DNA of 22,104 bases, from contig JBLSDE010000029.1 of the NCBI GenBank assembly GCA_052315315.1, positions 1 through 22,104 of the forward strand. The letters run 5' to 3'. This DNA comes from Cuniculiplasma sp052315315 (GTDB taxonomy: Archaea > Thermoplasmatota > Thermoplasmata > Thermoplasmatales > Thermoplasmataceae). The notes under the pieces were generated by a model. The model made no database searches and had not been told where the DNA came from. It saw only the letters and a program-made list of their open reading frames with translations. Positions within the stretch are counted from its first letter, which is position 1, and each line of letters opens with the position of its first letter. The position numbers and the translations under genes were made by a program. Shown here piece by piece: positions 14,076-22,104 of this stretch.

Positions 14076-14498
14076 TCATTTTTCTCGCAAAGTGTTATGT
14101 TTAAATTTTGGGTGTCTTCCCTGGTGAATTATTTCAAATACAACTCTAGGGGGATTTTCTTTTTGTTTTATATTATATTTCGGTTTATTTTCAAAGATTA
14201 ATTGATGCTCTATTTTGAAAGCCTGATTTTTTCTTACTTTAGCAATATAAACAGATCTGTGAGTACCTTCCATGCTTGCATCTAAAACCGTCCAATCGTG
14301 AAAATAACGTGCTCTTAGGCCTCCTGCCTATAAATTTCCATTTATCCTTCTTAACTTTTGAGTGGTGGCACCAATGTAAAGTGGAGTCCCATCTTTATCG
14401 CCTACTACATATACACAAGGAAAGCCATAATCATCTGTATCAATTACATTTTTCCACTTTGAAAATTTTAACCATTCTAATTCAACACGAACTGCCAT
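14076..14498 (-). pseudogene. GIY-YIG-type endonuclease gene interrupted by an in-frame amber codon
   Basis: A single minus-strand frame from ATG 14498 to 14076 reads as one protein apart from TAG at 14330-14328. Before it come MAVRVELEWLKFSKWKN and then FPCVYVVGDKDGTPLYIGAT, a clear GIY-YIG core (Y-V-V ... Y-I-G). After it come AGGLRARYFHDWTVLDAS, then RSVYIAKVRKNQAFKIEHQL with IFENKPKYN, where the Glu of IEHQL matches the family's catalytic Glu and P-K-Y-N its usual tail. The frame is the same on both sides, so only one codon is affected. It may be a recent pseudogene, a sequencing error or a readthrough case. GIY-YIG enzymes cut DNA; many are selfish or repair nucleases. Confidence 0.65.
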
Positions 14499-14857
14499 TG
14501 AATATCACACGAATTGTAAAAAGATAAAATTATCGGTCTGGCCCCGATTGTGTCCTGATTTTTTTTAAATTTGAGGATAACCCCTCTGGAACTTACACAA
14601 AATTCTGGATACTACACTATGTTAATTTAGGGCCCCATCATTTCGCATTTCAATATATCTCTTAAATCATTGCTTAAAAATACATGGGTTTCAGAGAATA
14701 TAACCTGATCAATGAACAATGTCCTTAAGTTTGTTTTTGCTAACATGAAAGATAGTTCAAATTTATACCCAATAACAAGAAATTCTCACTGCACTATCAA
14801 AAATAGGCTATTTTAGATGATGCTAAATAAGATATTTTTGTTTCATATTTTCATTTA
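14499..14857. other. Intergenic region with no recognised feature
   Basis: About 360 bases. The part at 14530-14600 is less AT-rich and might be an old insertion-sequence end, but no transposase reading is convincing. Confidence 0.3.
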
Positions 14858-15268
14858 TTATATCTCTATTACCAATTCTCTGAGTTTTTCTCTAAGGTCA
14901 GAAGGGATTTCGATTTTATTCCCCTTTTTATCTATATAGACAATTACAATCTTTCCTTGAGCATACAAAATATTACTTTCTTGTTCAAAAATTCTGTGAG
15001 AAAAAACACTACTTGTATTTCCTATTTTTGAAATCCAGGTCTCAACAACTGGATTATCGTTAAAATGGATCGGTCTTTTATATTCAATCTCTGCATTCTT
15101 CACAACGAAGCTCAAGTCGTTAATGTTTTGAACCTTTAATATATTCATAAAATAATCGACCCTACCAATTTCGAAAAATGTAAGATAATTTGCATTATTC
15201 ACATGATTTAAGCCGTCTATATCGCCTATTCTTAACTGTACTTTGACTCTACTTATGAGGTTCTCCAT
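14858..15268 (-). CDS. Hotdog-fold acyl-CoA thioesterase (YbgC/4HBT-like)
   Basis: A 136-residue protein, the usual size for single hotdog thioesterases. VQLRIGDIDGLNHVNNANYL followed by TFFEIGRVDYF (about residues 10-40) matches the 4-hydroxybenzoyl-CoA thioesterase signature: R-x-x-D-x-D-x-x-x-H-V-N-N-x-x-Y...E-x-x-R, with the Asp of GDID in the catalytic position. Later strands (VKNAEIEYKRPIHFND, VVETWISKIGNTSSVFSHRI) fit the rest of the fold. It would hydrolyse a cytoplasmic acyl-CoA; the chain type cannot be read from sequence. A TATA-like TAATTATATTT about 25 bases upstream supports this start. It is transcribed divergently from the START-like gene at 15378. Confidence 0.88.
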   Translation of the reverse strand: MENLISRVKVQLRIGDIDGLNHVNNANYLTFFEIGRVDYFMNILKVQNINDLSFVVKNAEIEYKRPIHFNDNPVVETWISKIGNTSSVFSHRIFEQESNILYAQGKIVIVYIDKKGNKIEIPSDLREKLRELVIEI

Positions 15269-15377
15269 GAACCCGTTAGTTTAAGGAAATATAATTAGAT
15301 TTTTTTCAGCATCTCTTAAATCTTTCTAAAAAATGAAACTGATAAAAATTTTTATAGCTCTATGACCTAATCTTTCT

Positions 15378-16157
15378 ATGAAGAATTCGTATACAGCCAA
15401 AATTGAGTTTCCAATGCCTCCTCCTGTTGTTTCCGAATATGTATCAAATCCGTGGCTTTTCTTTAATCCAATGTCTCATGTAGTGATTTTAAAGAAGATC
15501 ACTGATGACAAATGGGACATAATTTTCGCACCAGACGTTGATCAGACAAAAGGAAATTCATTTTATGGAATAATGAACGGCCCAACAATGAAAGGGAAAG
15601 AGATTAATTACAGCTGCGAGAGTCTCGGAAAGGAAATAAGAATGAACATCAGATTGAACCTTTCAACCGTCTCTACCGGAACGAGTCTAACTATTGATTG
15701 GGATGCAGAAACAACTCTGCCTTTCTTTGAGAAATTTAAGGGTGAAAATTTCTCTCTTTCGCCTGAACATATGATTAAGAGACACTTATTGTTAAGGGTC
15801 CCTGAAATGTTGAGTCTGGTTAACTATAGAGAACAGGGAAGAGAATATTTGCTTGAAACCGTCACCCTTTCTGGAGCTAAAGCTATACCATATATTAAAA
15901 CCAAAGCACAGGAAATAAAAAACTGCATTGTAATAGGAACATCGAAGACAATGAAATTTACAATTAATGTTCAGGATGAACAGCTAGCTGCAATAAACGC
16001 AGAGAGTGGAAACAGGGAAACATTTGGTGGTGAAGCCATTCTGGATATACTCAACAATACAGAATTAATAGATATTGGTATTTATGATACTTCCGCAGAG
16101 AATCAAATAAAAGAACTGGTGGAAAAACAATACGAGAAAACTTTGTCTGTTGCATAA
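15378..16157 (+). CDS. START/SRPBCC-like protein, function unknown
   Basis: A 259-residue soluble protein. The first 140 residues (TAKIEFPMPPPVVSEYVSNP, later GTSLTIDWDAETTLPFFEKF) read like an SRPBCC/START-type ligand-binding fold: an opening strand, a short helix pair with 'V.eyvsnPwlf', then a run of strands. The rest (150-259) has alternating strands and helices (KNCIVIGTSKTMKFTINVQD). The domain call is by pattern and only moderate. A TATA-like TTTTTATAG lies about 25-30 bases before the ATG, suggesting a leaderless message. It is divergent from the thioesterase gene and followed by the marR-like gene, so a link to lipid or aromatic acyl metabolism is possible but unproven. Confidence 0.6.
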   Translation: MKNSYTAKIEFPMPPPVVSEYVSNPWLFFNPMSHVVILKKITDDKWDIIFAPDVDQTKGNSFYGIMNGPTMKGKEINYSCESLGKEIRMNIRLNLSTVSTGTSLTIDWDAETTLPFFEKFKGENFSLSPEHMIKRHLLLRVPEMLSLVNYREQGREYLLETVTLSGAKAIPYIKTKAQEIKNCIVIGTSKTMKFTINVQDEQLAAINAESGNRETFGGEAILDILNNTELIDIGIYDTSAENQIKELVEKQYEKTLSVA

Positions 16158-16266
16158 CAATATAACTTATTTGATAATCCAATCTACTTTTTATATTGAT
16201 GTTTAAGTGCTAAATATTTTATAGCAATAAGTTATCTCTTCCTGGATCCTTTAGACGCTAAAAGGA

Positions 16267-16761
16267 ATGAGTAAAATGGTCAACGAAAAGCAGTGTAATC
16301 CTGAGCTGTATACAAAGATATGGCGAAATCTAATTTCATTGTACAAGATATTATACAAAAAGGTAGAGAGCAAGTTCAACGAAAACAATATTAGTGTTCT
16401 GGAATACAGAATTTTAAGAATTTTAAAGGAAAATGGCAAAATGACAATGGCTAACCTGGCCGATGAGAATTATGTAACTCAGGCGTGGATCACTGGAATG
16501 ATAGATAAGATGGAAACCAAGGGCCTAGTTTCAAGGAATAGGTCGGATACAGATAGAAGAGTTATCTATATCAGTGCAACAGAAAAAGGGGAGAAATTCA
16601 TAGATAAAATGCGAATCATACACGATGAAATACTCGCCGAGGCATTTTCCTTTATGAATGAAGAGGAGGCCAAGAAAGTTCTGACAATTCTCGAGGAACT
16701 GAAAGGAAATTTAGAAGAAGAAAATAAGGTTAAGATCGAAAAAAAGATCGCAGAAAATTAA
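16267..16761 (+). CDS. MarR-family transcriptional regulator
   Basis: A 164-residue protein with the complete MarR winged helix. VLEYRILRILKENGKMTMAN leads into LADENYVTQAWITGMIDKME (recognition helix), then TKGLVSRNRSDTDRRVIYIS (the wing, with the D-x-R-R signature), then long dimerisation helices to the end. MarR proteins repress or activate nearby genes in response to small aromatic or acyl ligands. AAAGGA directly precedes ATG 16267; a second in-frame ATG at 16276 lies 9 bases beyond the same site and is an equal candidate start. A TATA-like ATTTTATAG lies at about 16215-16223. It may control the thioesterase/START-like pair upstream. Confidence 0.9.
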   Translation: MSKMVNEKQCNPELYTKIWRNLISLYKILYKKVESKFNENNISVLEYRILRILKENGKMTMANLADENYVTQAWITGMIDKMETKGLVSRNRSDTDRRVIYISATEKGEKFIDKMRIIHDEILAEAFSFMNEEEAKKVLTILEELKGNLEEENKVKIEKKIAEN

Positions 16762-16971
16762 TGAGAAGAATTAAGAAAAATATTATAGAAATCGATCTGA
16801 AATATTTATGATCATTATCCTCCTTGGAGGGCATTTCTAAACTGCATCCTATTTTGGGCATAAATTTTCAATGTTCTCATAAATTAAATATGTTATGCCT
16901 TAATATTTCAGTTTAGGGAATGGCATTGAGCAAAAATAATAAATGCTACAATGGAATGCCTGTTCCAGTAA

Positions 16972-17046
16972 GCTCCGGTAGTGTAGCCAGGCCAAGCATT
17001 AGGGACTCTCAATCCCCCGACTCGGGTCCAAATCCCGACCGGAGCA
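16972..17046 (+). tRNA. tRNA-Glu (anticodon CTC)
   Basis: The acceptor stem GCTCCGG (16972-16978) pairs with CCGGAGC (17039-17045), with discriminator A at 17046. The T stem TCGGG/CCCGA encloses TCCAAAT. The anticodon loop CTCTCAA (17006-17012) gives anticodon CTC at 17008-17010. The anticodon stem AGGGA/TCCCC has one A-C mismatch at its outer pair. The GCTCCGGTAGTGTAG start is typical of archaeal tRNA-Glu. CCA is not encoded. Confidence 0.94.
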
Positions 17047-17149
17047 TGTTACCAAAAGGTACATATTAATCCTTCTTATAGTACAGGCATTGAACCGATA
17101 TATAATTTGAAACTATAGTGAAAAAATTTACAAAATGGTGTTGATTCTG

Positions 17150-17725
17150 ACAATAGATGCTTGTTTTAACTTCTCGACTTTTTGCTTGGTTGCAGTCTTC
17201 GGCGAGGAATTTCTAGTAGTATTCGGAATTAAAGGAGCATTTGCAATTCTACTTTGATTTGCTCCGGAATAGGCATAATCAAGGCCTTAATTATCTCAGG
17301 ATGTCTTTCAGATAAGGTGGGCGGGAAACCTATTTTTTTTAGGTGCACTATCAAGATCTTTATTGTCATCCCCAGTTGTATTGATGATGACTCTCAATGA
17401 CTTGTTATTGGGATTTCTATTTCAATTGATTTTACTGTTCTTCAAATATGAATTAGGCTATGGTGCGTTATCTCCTTATTTGAGTGAAAGTTTTCCGGCT
17501 AGATTTAGATATTCAGGTGCTGCGCTCGCTTATAATATGGGAGCCCCTTTCGCTGATGGAGTTATTCCAGTGGTTTGGGCAGTTATTTTAGGTATATGTG
17601 GTAAAGATGCTTTTCTTGCTTGGTCACATATTGTATTAGTTGTACTCCTATATGACTTAGCATCGGAAATTGCTATTCTGCTTACCAAGGAAACAATGAA
17701 TGGGAATATAAGTGAGGATGTGTAA
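17150..17725 (+). pseudogene. Frameshifted remnant of an MFS transporter
   Basis: Pieces of a major-facilitator transporter lie in different frames. An upstream piece reads GIGIIKALIISGCLSDKVGG then KPIFF, containing the MFS loop motif LSDxxGxKP. After a run of eight T (17333-17340) the frame shifts by one and continues as LGALSRSLLSSPVVLMM, then GYGALSPYLSESFPARFRYS with GAALAYNMGAPFADGVIP, a hallmark of metabolite-proton symporters of the MHS type (E-x-F-P-x-x-x-R-Y-S-G). Only the second half of a ~430-residue protein is visible and stops break the earlier part. The open frame starting at 17363 alone would lack most helices, so I call it non-functional. Confidence 0.7.
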
Positions 17726-17770
17726 ACATTTATATAATGACCCGACAGAGTAACTAAACAATCAAGCGTT

Positions 17771-17790
17771 ATCTGATTATATGATCAGAT
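17771..17790. repeat. Short inverted repeat after the MFS remnant
   Basis: ATCTGAT (17771-17777) and ATCAGAT (17784-17790) pair around a 6-base TATATG loop. It could be a terminator or operator; it is too short for a firm call. Confidence 0.3.
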
Positions 17791-17878
17791 AGATTACTTC
17801 CTTTAGGAATTAATAACACAATCTAATTCTGAAATTATTGAGACATATTCCATCTAATCTTATAGGGTGTCACACAAT

Positions 17879-18097
17879 TTAACAACTGACGATTTTCTTT
17901 ATCTCCCGTGGCATGTCTTCAGTTTTCATATATGATGTGACCATGAGATTCTATGCAATGTTCTTCAGGAAGGTTGCAGTGTCACATGATCTTTTTCTTA
18001 TGTACCAGGCATTTTCAAACTGCATTATCTCCTCATAGTCATTGACCAATAATCCTCCTATATAGTCCATCAAGCTCTCCCAACATCCATGGACCAT
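17879..18097 (-). pseudogene. Gene fragment with internal amber stop, probably mobile-element debris
   Basis: One minus-strand frame from ATG 18097 reads MVHGCWESLMDYIGGLLVND, then YEEIMQFENAWYIRKRSCDT and FLKNIA. TAG at 17953-17951 follows, and the same frame continues sensibly (NLMVTSYMKTEDMPREIKKI) to TAA at 17881-17879. I do not recognise the family; its position next to an IS3-like remnant suggests transposon debris. Confidence 0.35.
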
Positions 18098-18124
18098 GGG
18101 GCCGATAGCCTCGAGGTTATGATG

Positions 18125-18462
18125 CAAGAGCGAAGCTCAGAAAGGTTTCATTAGCAGAACCCGTGATTCAGTGTTATAACGGATCATCTTTCATTGCAAT
18201 GGAGTTAAAATCAACGCTGAAGTCAAACGATGTCACGCAGAAGCTCATAAGACCGCACACACAGGAACAGAACGGCATCGTAGAGAGATCCAACAAGATT
18301 AAAATGGAGTCACTTGCACTTATCATCCTGTTGGATTACAAACAGGCCAAATAAGGAATCTCCGCAACAATCAATAGGCACTCATCACTGAACTATCTCA
18401 CACCAATTGAGTATTACGATTGGATTCCGTGTTCCGCTTCCTATCGGGAGGCAAAGATTTAG
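18125..18462 (+). pseudogene. Degenerate transposase, IS3/IS481-type integrase core
   Basis: It reads VIQCYNGSSFIAMELKSTLK, then VTQKLIRPHTQEQNGIVERS with NKIKMESLA, matching the end of the rve catalytic core of IS3/IS481 transposases (DNGxxF ... RP-x-T-x-x-x-NG-x-V-E-R). The catalytic Asp of DNG is replaced (CYNG). A TAA at 18352-18354 interrupts the frame, which then continues as RHSSLNYLTPIEYYDW, the usual C-terminal IS3 motif. The N-terminal half is missing. It is clearly inactive. Confidence 0.75.
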
Positions 18463-19240
18463 AAGGTTAAGCTAATAAGTAAGGAAAGCAATATTGTGAA
18501 AAGGAAAGGATGTGAAAACGCTGGAGCTGACTCTTAATTGTTTTGAAGGTTTGCCTCAAAGTGTGAGAAACAGTACATTTCTGTGTCCCTGTAATTCTTC
18601 CATGTTTTCCTTCTTGCAGTTATGAATAATAAAGGAATCAATTGCTGCAATTGATTCCATTGGGCAAAGAAATTTAATTTCCCTGTTTATGCCATGAACA
18701 TTAAAAGTTCCTGCACTCCTGGATAATGTTTGGAATGATGGTATACAAAGGATTTCAATCATCTCCATAATCTGTCCATCTTTGAATTTTCTCCTTCTTA
18801 TATCCTACGAAGCTTTATTCTCTATGAATTCCATAATAAAAGGAATATTCTGTTCGGGCATATCCAAATATTATAATTCTGTTACTAGTGTTAGATATTT
18901 GTAGGACTATTCATGAAAAGTGAGACACCTCCTTATTGCTGTGAAAGTGATAAAAAGGGCATATCATCCTTCATCAGGCTGATCCCACAATAATAATAGA
19001 TGTTAACTTTCCCTAAACCCCGATATTGTGCAAAACAACAGAATTTTGTCTGTCTAAATGATGTGAATAAAAATTTTAGTCAGTCTGAAAAAAGAGATAA
19101 TCATTACATTATTGAGATAAGTAGATTCGAAAATGCTGATAACATGGAAAATCTAATTAAGAAGGCGAAATATTTTTAAGTTCAATAGGGAATCTATAAT
19201 ATCAATTTCAAACTAATGGTATAGTAAAAATTAAAATATT
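18463..19240. other. Decayed intergenic region
   Basis: No convincing gene. A minus-strand open frame at 18556-18768 (70 codons, MEMIEILCIPSFQTLSRSAG) matches nothing I know and sits among insertion-sequence remnants, so it is probably debris. The rest is broken in all frames. Confidence 0.35.
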
Positions 19241-19241
19241 G

Positions 19242-19332
19242 GGAGTTGAGATAAAGGCTTATATTTACGGGTTGTGACAGGGTATCAATAGAGATAGACG
19301 CCTTGAAAGGCTTGCGAACAACTTCTCATGAT
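19242..19332 (+). pseudogene. Short remnant of an IS5/IS1182-type transposase N-terminus
   Basis: One frame reads GVEIKAYIYGL, a TGA, then QGINRDRRLERLANNFS before another TGA. This resembles the N-terminal motif of IS5/IS1182 transposases (hydrophobic-Y-x-Y-G...R-S-S-R-x-L-E-R). Only about 30 codons remain. Confidence 0.4.
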
Positions 19333-19374
19333 ACGCAAGGTCAGTATTCTAAGAATTCAATATGGTGAGAAAAT

Positions 19375-20304
19375 ATGAGCGCAGAAGTCAAGAAAGCAGA
19401 TGAAAAGTTAAGCAAATTGATGTTCCAGCAGCTGGAGAGCATACGGGATGTCATGATGGATTCCCTCATGAAGAACTATGTGCCTTTTCCCATAGACAGG
19501 TCAATATGCAGCGCATGGACAGATACACTCAGGAAGGGTGGTGAAACCATTATATATACTTCCTTCATGTACCAGCTTTCCAGCCTGTTCAGGGCTTACG
19601 AGAAGCATCTCTCAACATTCGCAAGGATGGGTGGTTCAGCACGACTTGCTTCCTTAGGAAAATTTTTCATAAAGCCCGACAAGGACGATCTAAGGAGAGG
19701 CTACAGGATTCTTTCAAACATTTCGGCTCTCCTCCTGAAAAATGGCATAGACCATGGATACCTGTACGATGACGAGCCTTACAGCGGGGGTTTGCTGCTC
19801 GAACTGGGCATGCTTGACCAGTTCTGGGAATACGGTGCAAGGGTGCTGAAGCTCATGAAGGATCATGGCGTAAGGCGTGTCATAACTGTGGACCCGCACA
19901 CGACAAATGCCATGAACAGGCTCAAAGAGCATTTCGGCGCGGACATTGAGGTTCACAACTACCTGACTCTGATCCAGAAATATTCCGGCAGGGGAGAGTT
20001 CGTCTTCCATGATCCATGCCTGTATTCCAGATACGACACCATGGGGAACAGGATAAGGGAGATTGCCAGTACCGCTGGCGTCCAGTTCATAGAGGACAGG
20101 ATGGTCACAAGCCGGGATCTGGGAACATGCTGCGGCGGGCCGTTGGGTCCCGTCAATATGGATATCAGTGAAAGCATAGCGAAATACAGGGCCGGTAAAC
20201 TCCTCTCCCTATCCCAGAATGTCATGGTTGCCTGCCCCCTATGCTACCAGAACCTAAAACCGTACGTGAGCAACATTAAGGATGTTGCGGAGGTGATTGA
20301 ATGA
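19375..20304 (+). CDS. CCG-domain Fe-S oxidoreductase (LutA/LldE/HdrB-like)
   Basis: A 309-residue protein with one C-terminal cysteine-rich (CCG) domain: Cys215 in FHDPCLYSRY, Cys252-Cys253-Gly in GTCCGGPLG, and Cys287/Cys290 in ACPLCYQNL. That is the C-x36-CC-x33-C-x2-C pattern of heterodisulfide reductase B, GlpC and LutA proteins, which hold an unusual Fe-S cluster. Typical family members have two CCG domains; the first half here keeps the fold-like sequence but not the cysteine set. With the LUD/ferredoxin protein next door it probably passes electrons from lactate or glycolate oxidation to the respiratory chain. GGTGAG lies just before the ATG. Its stop overlaps the next gene's ATG. Codon use is more GC-rich than its surroundings. 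Confidence 0.78.
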   Translation: MSAEVKKADEKLSKLMFQQLESIRDVMMDSLMKNYVPFPIDRSICSAWTDTLRKGGETIIYTSFMYQLSSLFRAYEKHLSTFARMGGSARLASLGKFFIKPDKDDLRRGYRILSNISALLLKNGIDHGYLYDDEPYSGGLLLELGMLDQFWEYGARVLKLMKDHGVRRVITVDPHTTNAMNRLKEHFGADIEVHNYLTLIQKYSGRGEFVFHDPCLYSRYDTMGNRIREIASTAGVQFIEDRMVTSRDLGTCCGGPLGPVNMDISESIAKYRAGKLLSLSQNVMVACPLCYQNLKPYVSNIKDVAEVIE

Positions 20305-21449
20305 GCAACTGGAACATAGCCATTGAACGGGCCCTGGAGAACAACGTTCCCAAGGTTGATTCCATCCTTGAGAAATATCCGTACCTCTCCAAGATGGCGG
20401 AGGAGATAAGGGAAGCTAAACTCAATGTCATAGCCCATCTTGATTCATACGTAAAGCAAACCATGGAATCCGTGGAAGCAACAGGGGGAAAGGCATACTT
20501 TGCAAGGACAACTGACGAGGCCAGGGACATACTGAAGAAGATTGTTGGCACAGGCAAGAAGATTGTTATGGCAAAGTCAAATGTTGCCCACGAGATTGAC
20601 ATCATCAACACCTTGGAGAAATCAGGGAATTCTATATCTGAAACGGATCTTGGTGCTTACCTGATCCAGCTTTCCGGTGACGACTCATCACACATTGTAT
20701 TCCCGTCCCTGCACATGACCAGGGAGGATATAGGAAGGATGCTTCATAAGGAGCTGGGGCTGCAGCTTTCAGACAAGTCCACCACTGAGGAGATTGTGGC
20801 TGCCGTGAGGCATTTGCTTCGCAGGAAATACATGGAGGCTGACATCGGCATATCTGGCGCCAACGCAATATCTGCCGACACGGGATCCGTCATACTGGTG
20901 GAGAATGAGGGGAACATACGCATAGATACAGTCCTGCCGCCTGTCCATATAGTTATAACTGGAATAGACAAAATCGTGCCTACACTGTATGATGCTATGA
21001 AGGAAGCAATGGTCCAGTCGGCATACGCAGGGCTGTATCCGCCCACTTATGTAAATATAACATCAGGGCCTAGCTCAACCGCTGATATTGAGCTCAAGAG
21101 AGTCACTCCTGCAACAGGTCCCAAGGAGGTTCACGTCATACTGCTGGATAACGGGAGAATGGATGCCAGCCGAGATGAATCCATGAAGGAGGCCCTACTG
21201 TGCGTAAAGTGTGGAAGGTGTTATTTTGCATGCCCTGTGTACAGGGTCATGGGCAAAGACTGGGGACAGAAGCCATATGGGGGGCCTACGGGGGCTATGT
21301 GGACTGCAATCGTGAACAAGGACTATGCAACGGCCGAATATTGCACGCACTCAGGAGGATGCAGGGAAGTTTGTCCAATGAGGATCAATATTCCAAAAGT
21401 TCTGGAATATATAAAATGGGTTGGAATTGGAGAAATGAAAGTGAAGTAA
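20301..21449 (+). CDS. LUD-domain iron-sulfur protein (LutB/LldF-like)
   Basis: A 382-residue protein, shorter than bacterial LutB (about 470). The LUD domain spans roughly residues 60-260 (VMAKSNVAHEIDIINTLEKS, later ADIGISGANAISADTGSVIL and GIDKIVPT). A two-cluster ferredoxin region follows: CVKCGRCYFACPVYR (C301, C304, C307, C311) and CTHSGGCREVCPMRI (C348, C354, C358). In the second motif Ser351 stands where the second Cys is usual, so this site may hold a three-iron or altered cluster. LutB works with a CCG protein in L-lactate oxidation, matching the gene before it, though a lutC-like gene is absent here. The start is ATG 20301 with a strong GGAGGTGAT site, in a 4-base overlap (ATGA) with the upstream stop. 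Confidence 0.85.
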   Translation: MSNWNIAIERALENNVPKVDSILEKYPYLSKMAEEIREAKLNVIAHLDSYVKQTMESVEATGGKAYFARTTDEARDILKKIVGTGKKIVMAKSNVAHEIDIINTLEKSGNSISETDLGAYLIQLSGDDSSHIVFPSLHMTREDIGRMLHKELGLQLSDKSTTEEIVAAVRHLLRRKYMEADIGISGANAISADTGSVILVENEGNIRIDTVLPPVHIVITGIDKIVPTLYDAMKEAMVQSAYAGLYPPTYVNITSGPSSTADIELKRVTPATGPKEVHVILLDNGRMDASRDESMKEALLCVKCGRCYFACPVYRVMGKDWGQKPYGGPTGAMWTAIVNKDYATAEYCTHSGGCREVCPMRINIPKVLEYIKWVGIGEMKVK

Positions 21450-21999
21450 TCATGTTTTTGTAAGGAAATATGATTTTAAGTTCAATTGCATTTTTGTATT
21501 TCAATTCAACATGACTCTGATGGTATGTTTAAGTCCACGAAATAGGGAAAATTAACATCCATATATTGTTATTGTGAGATAACCCTAATGAAGAGGATGT
21601 TTCATTCTTCACATGTAATGAATACGACATTGAGAAGAGTGAGGTTGAAGTTCATGGTTGAATGTTTTATTTGCAATTTACATACATTGAAGATCATCAA
21701 TGGATAGTGTGAGTCAGCAATCTTTTAAAGAAAATTTCATTGAAAGTAGAGAAAAAAGGAGATAATACTGGAAGTGAAAGGAAGAAATTATTATATTTTC
21801 TGGGGGAGTTATAAGGCTTTGGAATTCGTGTAGCAAATAAAGAGGAATTCAGAAAACCTCTTTGGATGAAGCGCTTATGGGCTTAGGGATGAGAACAATA
21901 AATTTAGTATCAAATCCAATCGTATCATAGCAAACCTGCCTTTATTATGATAGTTCTTTATCTTAACTAGTATAGCGTTTCCATAATACACTTACAATT
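21450..21999. other. Intergenic region with no recognised feature
   Basis: About 550 AT-rich bases after the lutB-like gene. All frames are short, and I see no RNA gene or clear repeat. Confidence 0.4.
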
Positions 22000-22007
22000 A
22001 TTTATAC
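22000..22007 (+). promoter_or_regulatory. TATA box for the transposase gene
   Basis: A TTTATACT sequence about 24 bases before the ATG at 22027, consistent with a leaderless transcript. Confidence 0.45.
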
Positions 22008-22026
22008 TCAGTATCCATATCTACCT

Positions 22027-22104
22027 ATGGTGTTCAAGCGTGTTAAGCCACACATCACCCTGACGGATGATGAGAGAAAGTATCTTGAAAGCATAACAAG
22101 ATCC
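22027..22104 (+). CDS. N-terminus of an IS630-type transposase (cut by window edge)
   Basis: The 26 visible residues begin MVFKRVKPHITLTDDERKYL and continue ESITRS. This matches the start of IS630-family transposases, where 'I-T-L-T-x-x-E-R-x-x-L-x-x-I-x-R-S' opens the helix-turn-helix domain. The catalytic DDE part lies beyond the window, so whether the gene is intact is unknown. It is the right-hand member of the mobile-element-rich zone around the lut-like operon. Confidence 0.6.
   Translation, partial: MVFKRVKPHITLTDDERKYLESITRS

Noticed and set aside
14276..14527. An 83-codon plus-strand gene
   Set aside because: It is the antisense of the GIY-YIG gene, whose motifs are clear on the other strand.
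18556..18768. A 70-codon minus-strand gene
   Set aside because: No recognisable domain or start signal, and it lies among insertion-sequence remnants.

Overview
The window looks like a piece of a low-GC archaeal chromosome, most likely a Thermoplasmatales-type acidophile (inference from style, not from a marker gene). The reasons are TATA boxes placed about 25-30 bases before many start codons (leaderless transcripts), archaeal-type tRNA genes without an encoded CCA tail, codons rich in AGA/AGG/ATA, and archaeal families (AbrB-type regulators, an Sm-like protein, an archaeal tyrosine integrase). Most of the window is AT-rich; the lutA/lutB-like pair near the right end is visibly more GC-rich.

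Layout. (1) 1-1338, host DNA: the tail of an unidentified gene, a polytopic membrane protein and an intact tRNA-Pro(CGG). (2) 1339-13690, an integrated mobile element of about 12.35 kb. It sits at the 3' end of tRNA-Pro; a 13-base copy of the tRNA end at 13678-13690 marks the far side, and the tyrosine integrase lies beside it. No capsid, packaging or conjugation gene is recognisable, so it reads as an integrative plasmid. (3) 13691-17046, host DNA: an amber-interrupted GIY-YIG gene, a hotdog thioesterase, a divergent START-like protein, a MarR regulator and tRNA-Glu(CTC). (4) 17047-22104, a decayed zone: a frameshifted MFS transporter, several transposase scraps, an intact two-gene Fe-S/LUD (lactate-oxidation type) operon and the start of an IS630-like transposase.

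Inside the element three modules stand out. A replication module on the minus strand (AbrB-like regulator, 51-residue protein, Sm-like protein, SF3/AAA+-type helicase) is tightly coupled by overlapping start and stop codons. It faces a divergent winged-helix gene across a short two-way promoter carrying a repeated operator-like site. A defence-like module pairs a two-HKD phospholipase-D-family protein with a beta-class DNA methyltransferase, overlapping by 4 bases; it may be a PLD-type restriction-modification system. An accessory module holds a proteasome-like Ntn hydrolase with a Thr/Asp/Lys triad, a rhomboid-like membrane protein and small regulators.

Two non-coding regions carry iteron-like arrays with about 11-base phasing: AATAATACG at 6179-6285, followed by very AT-rich palindromes, and ATGTTCC at 8776-9101 just beyond the helicase gene. 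Either could be the replication origin. The region at 6747-7244, which looks empty, holds a decayed minus-strand gene ending in a helix-turn-helix-like segment.
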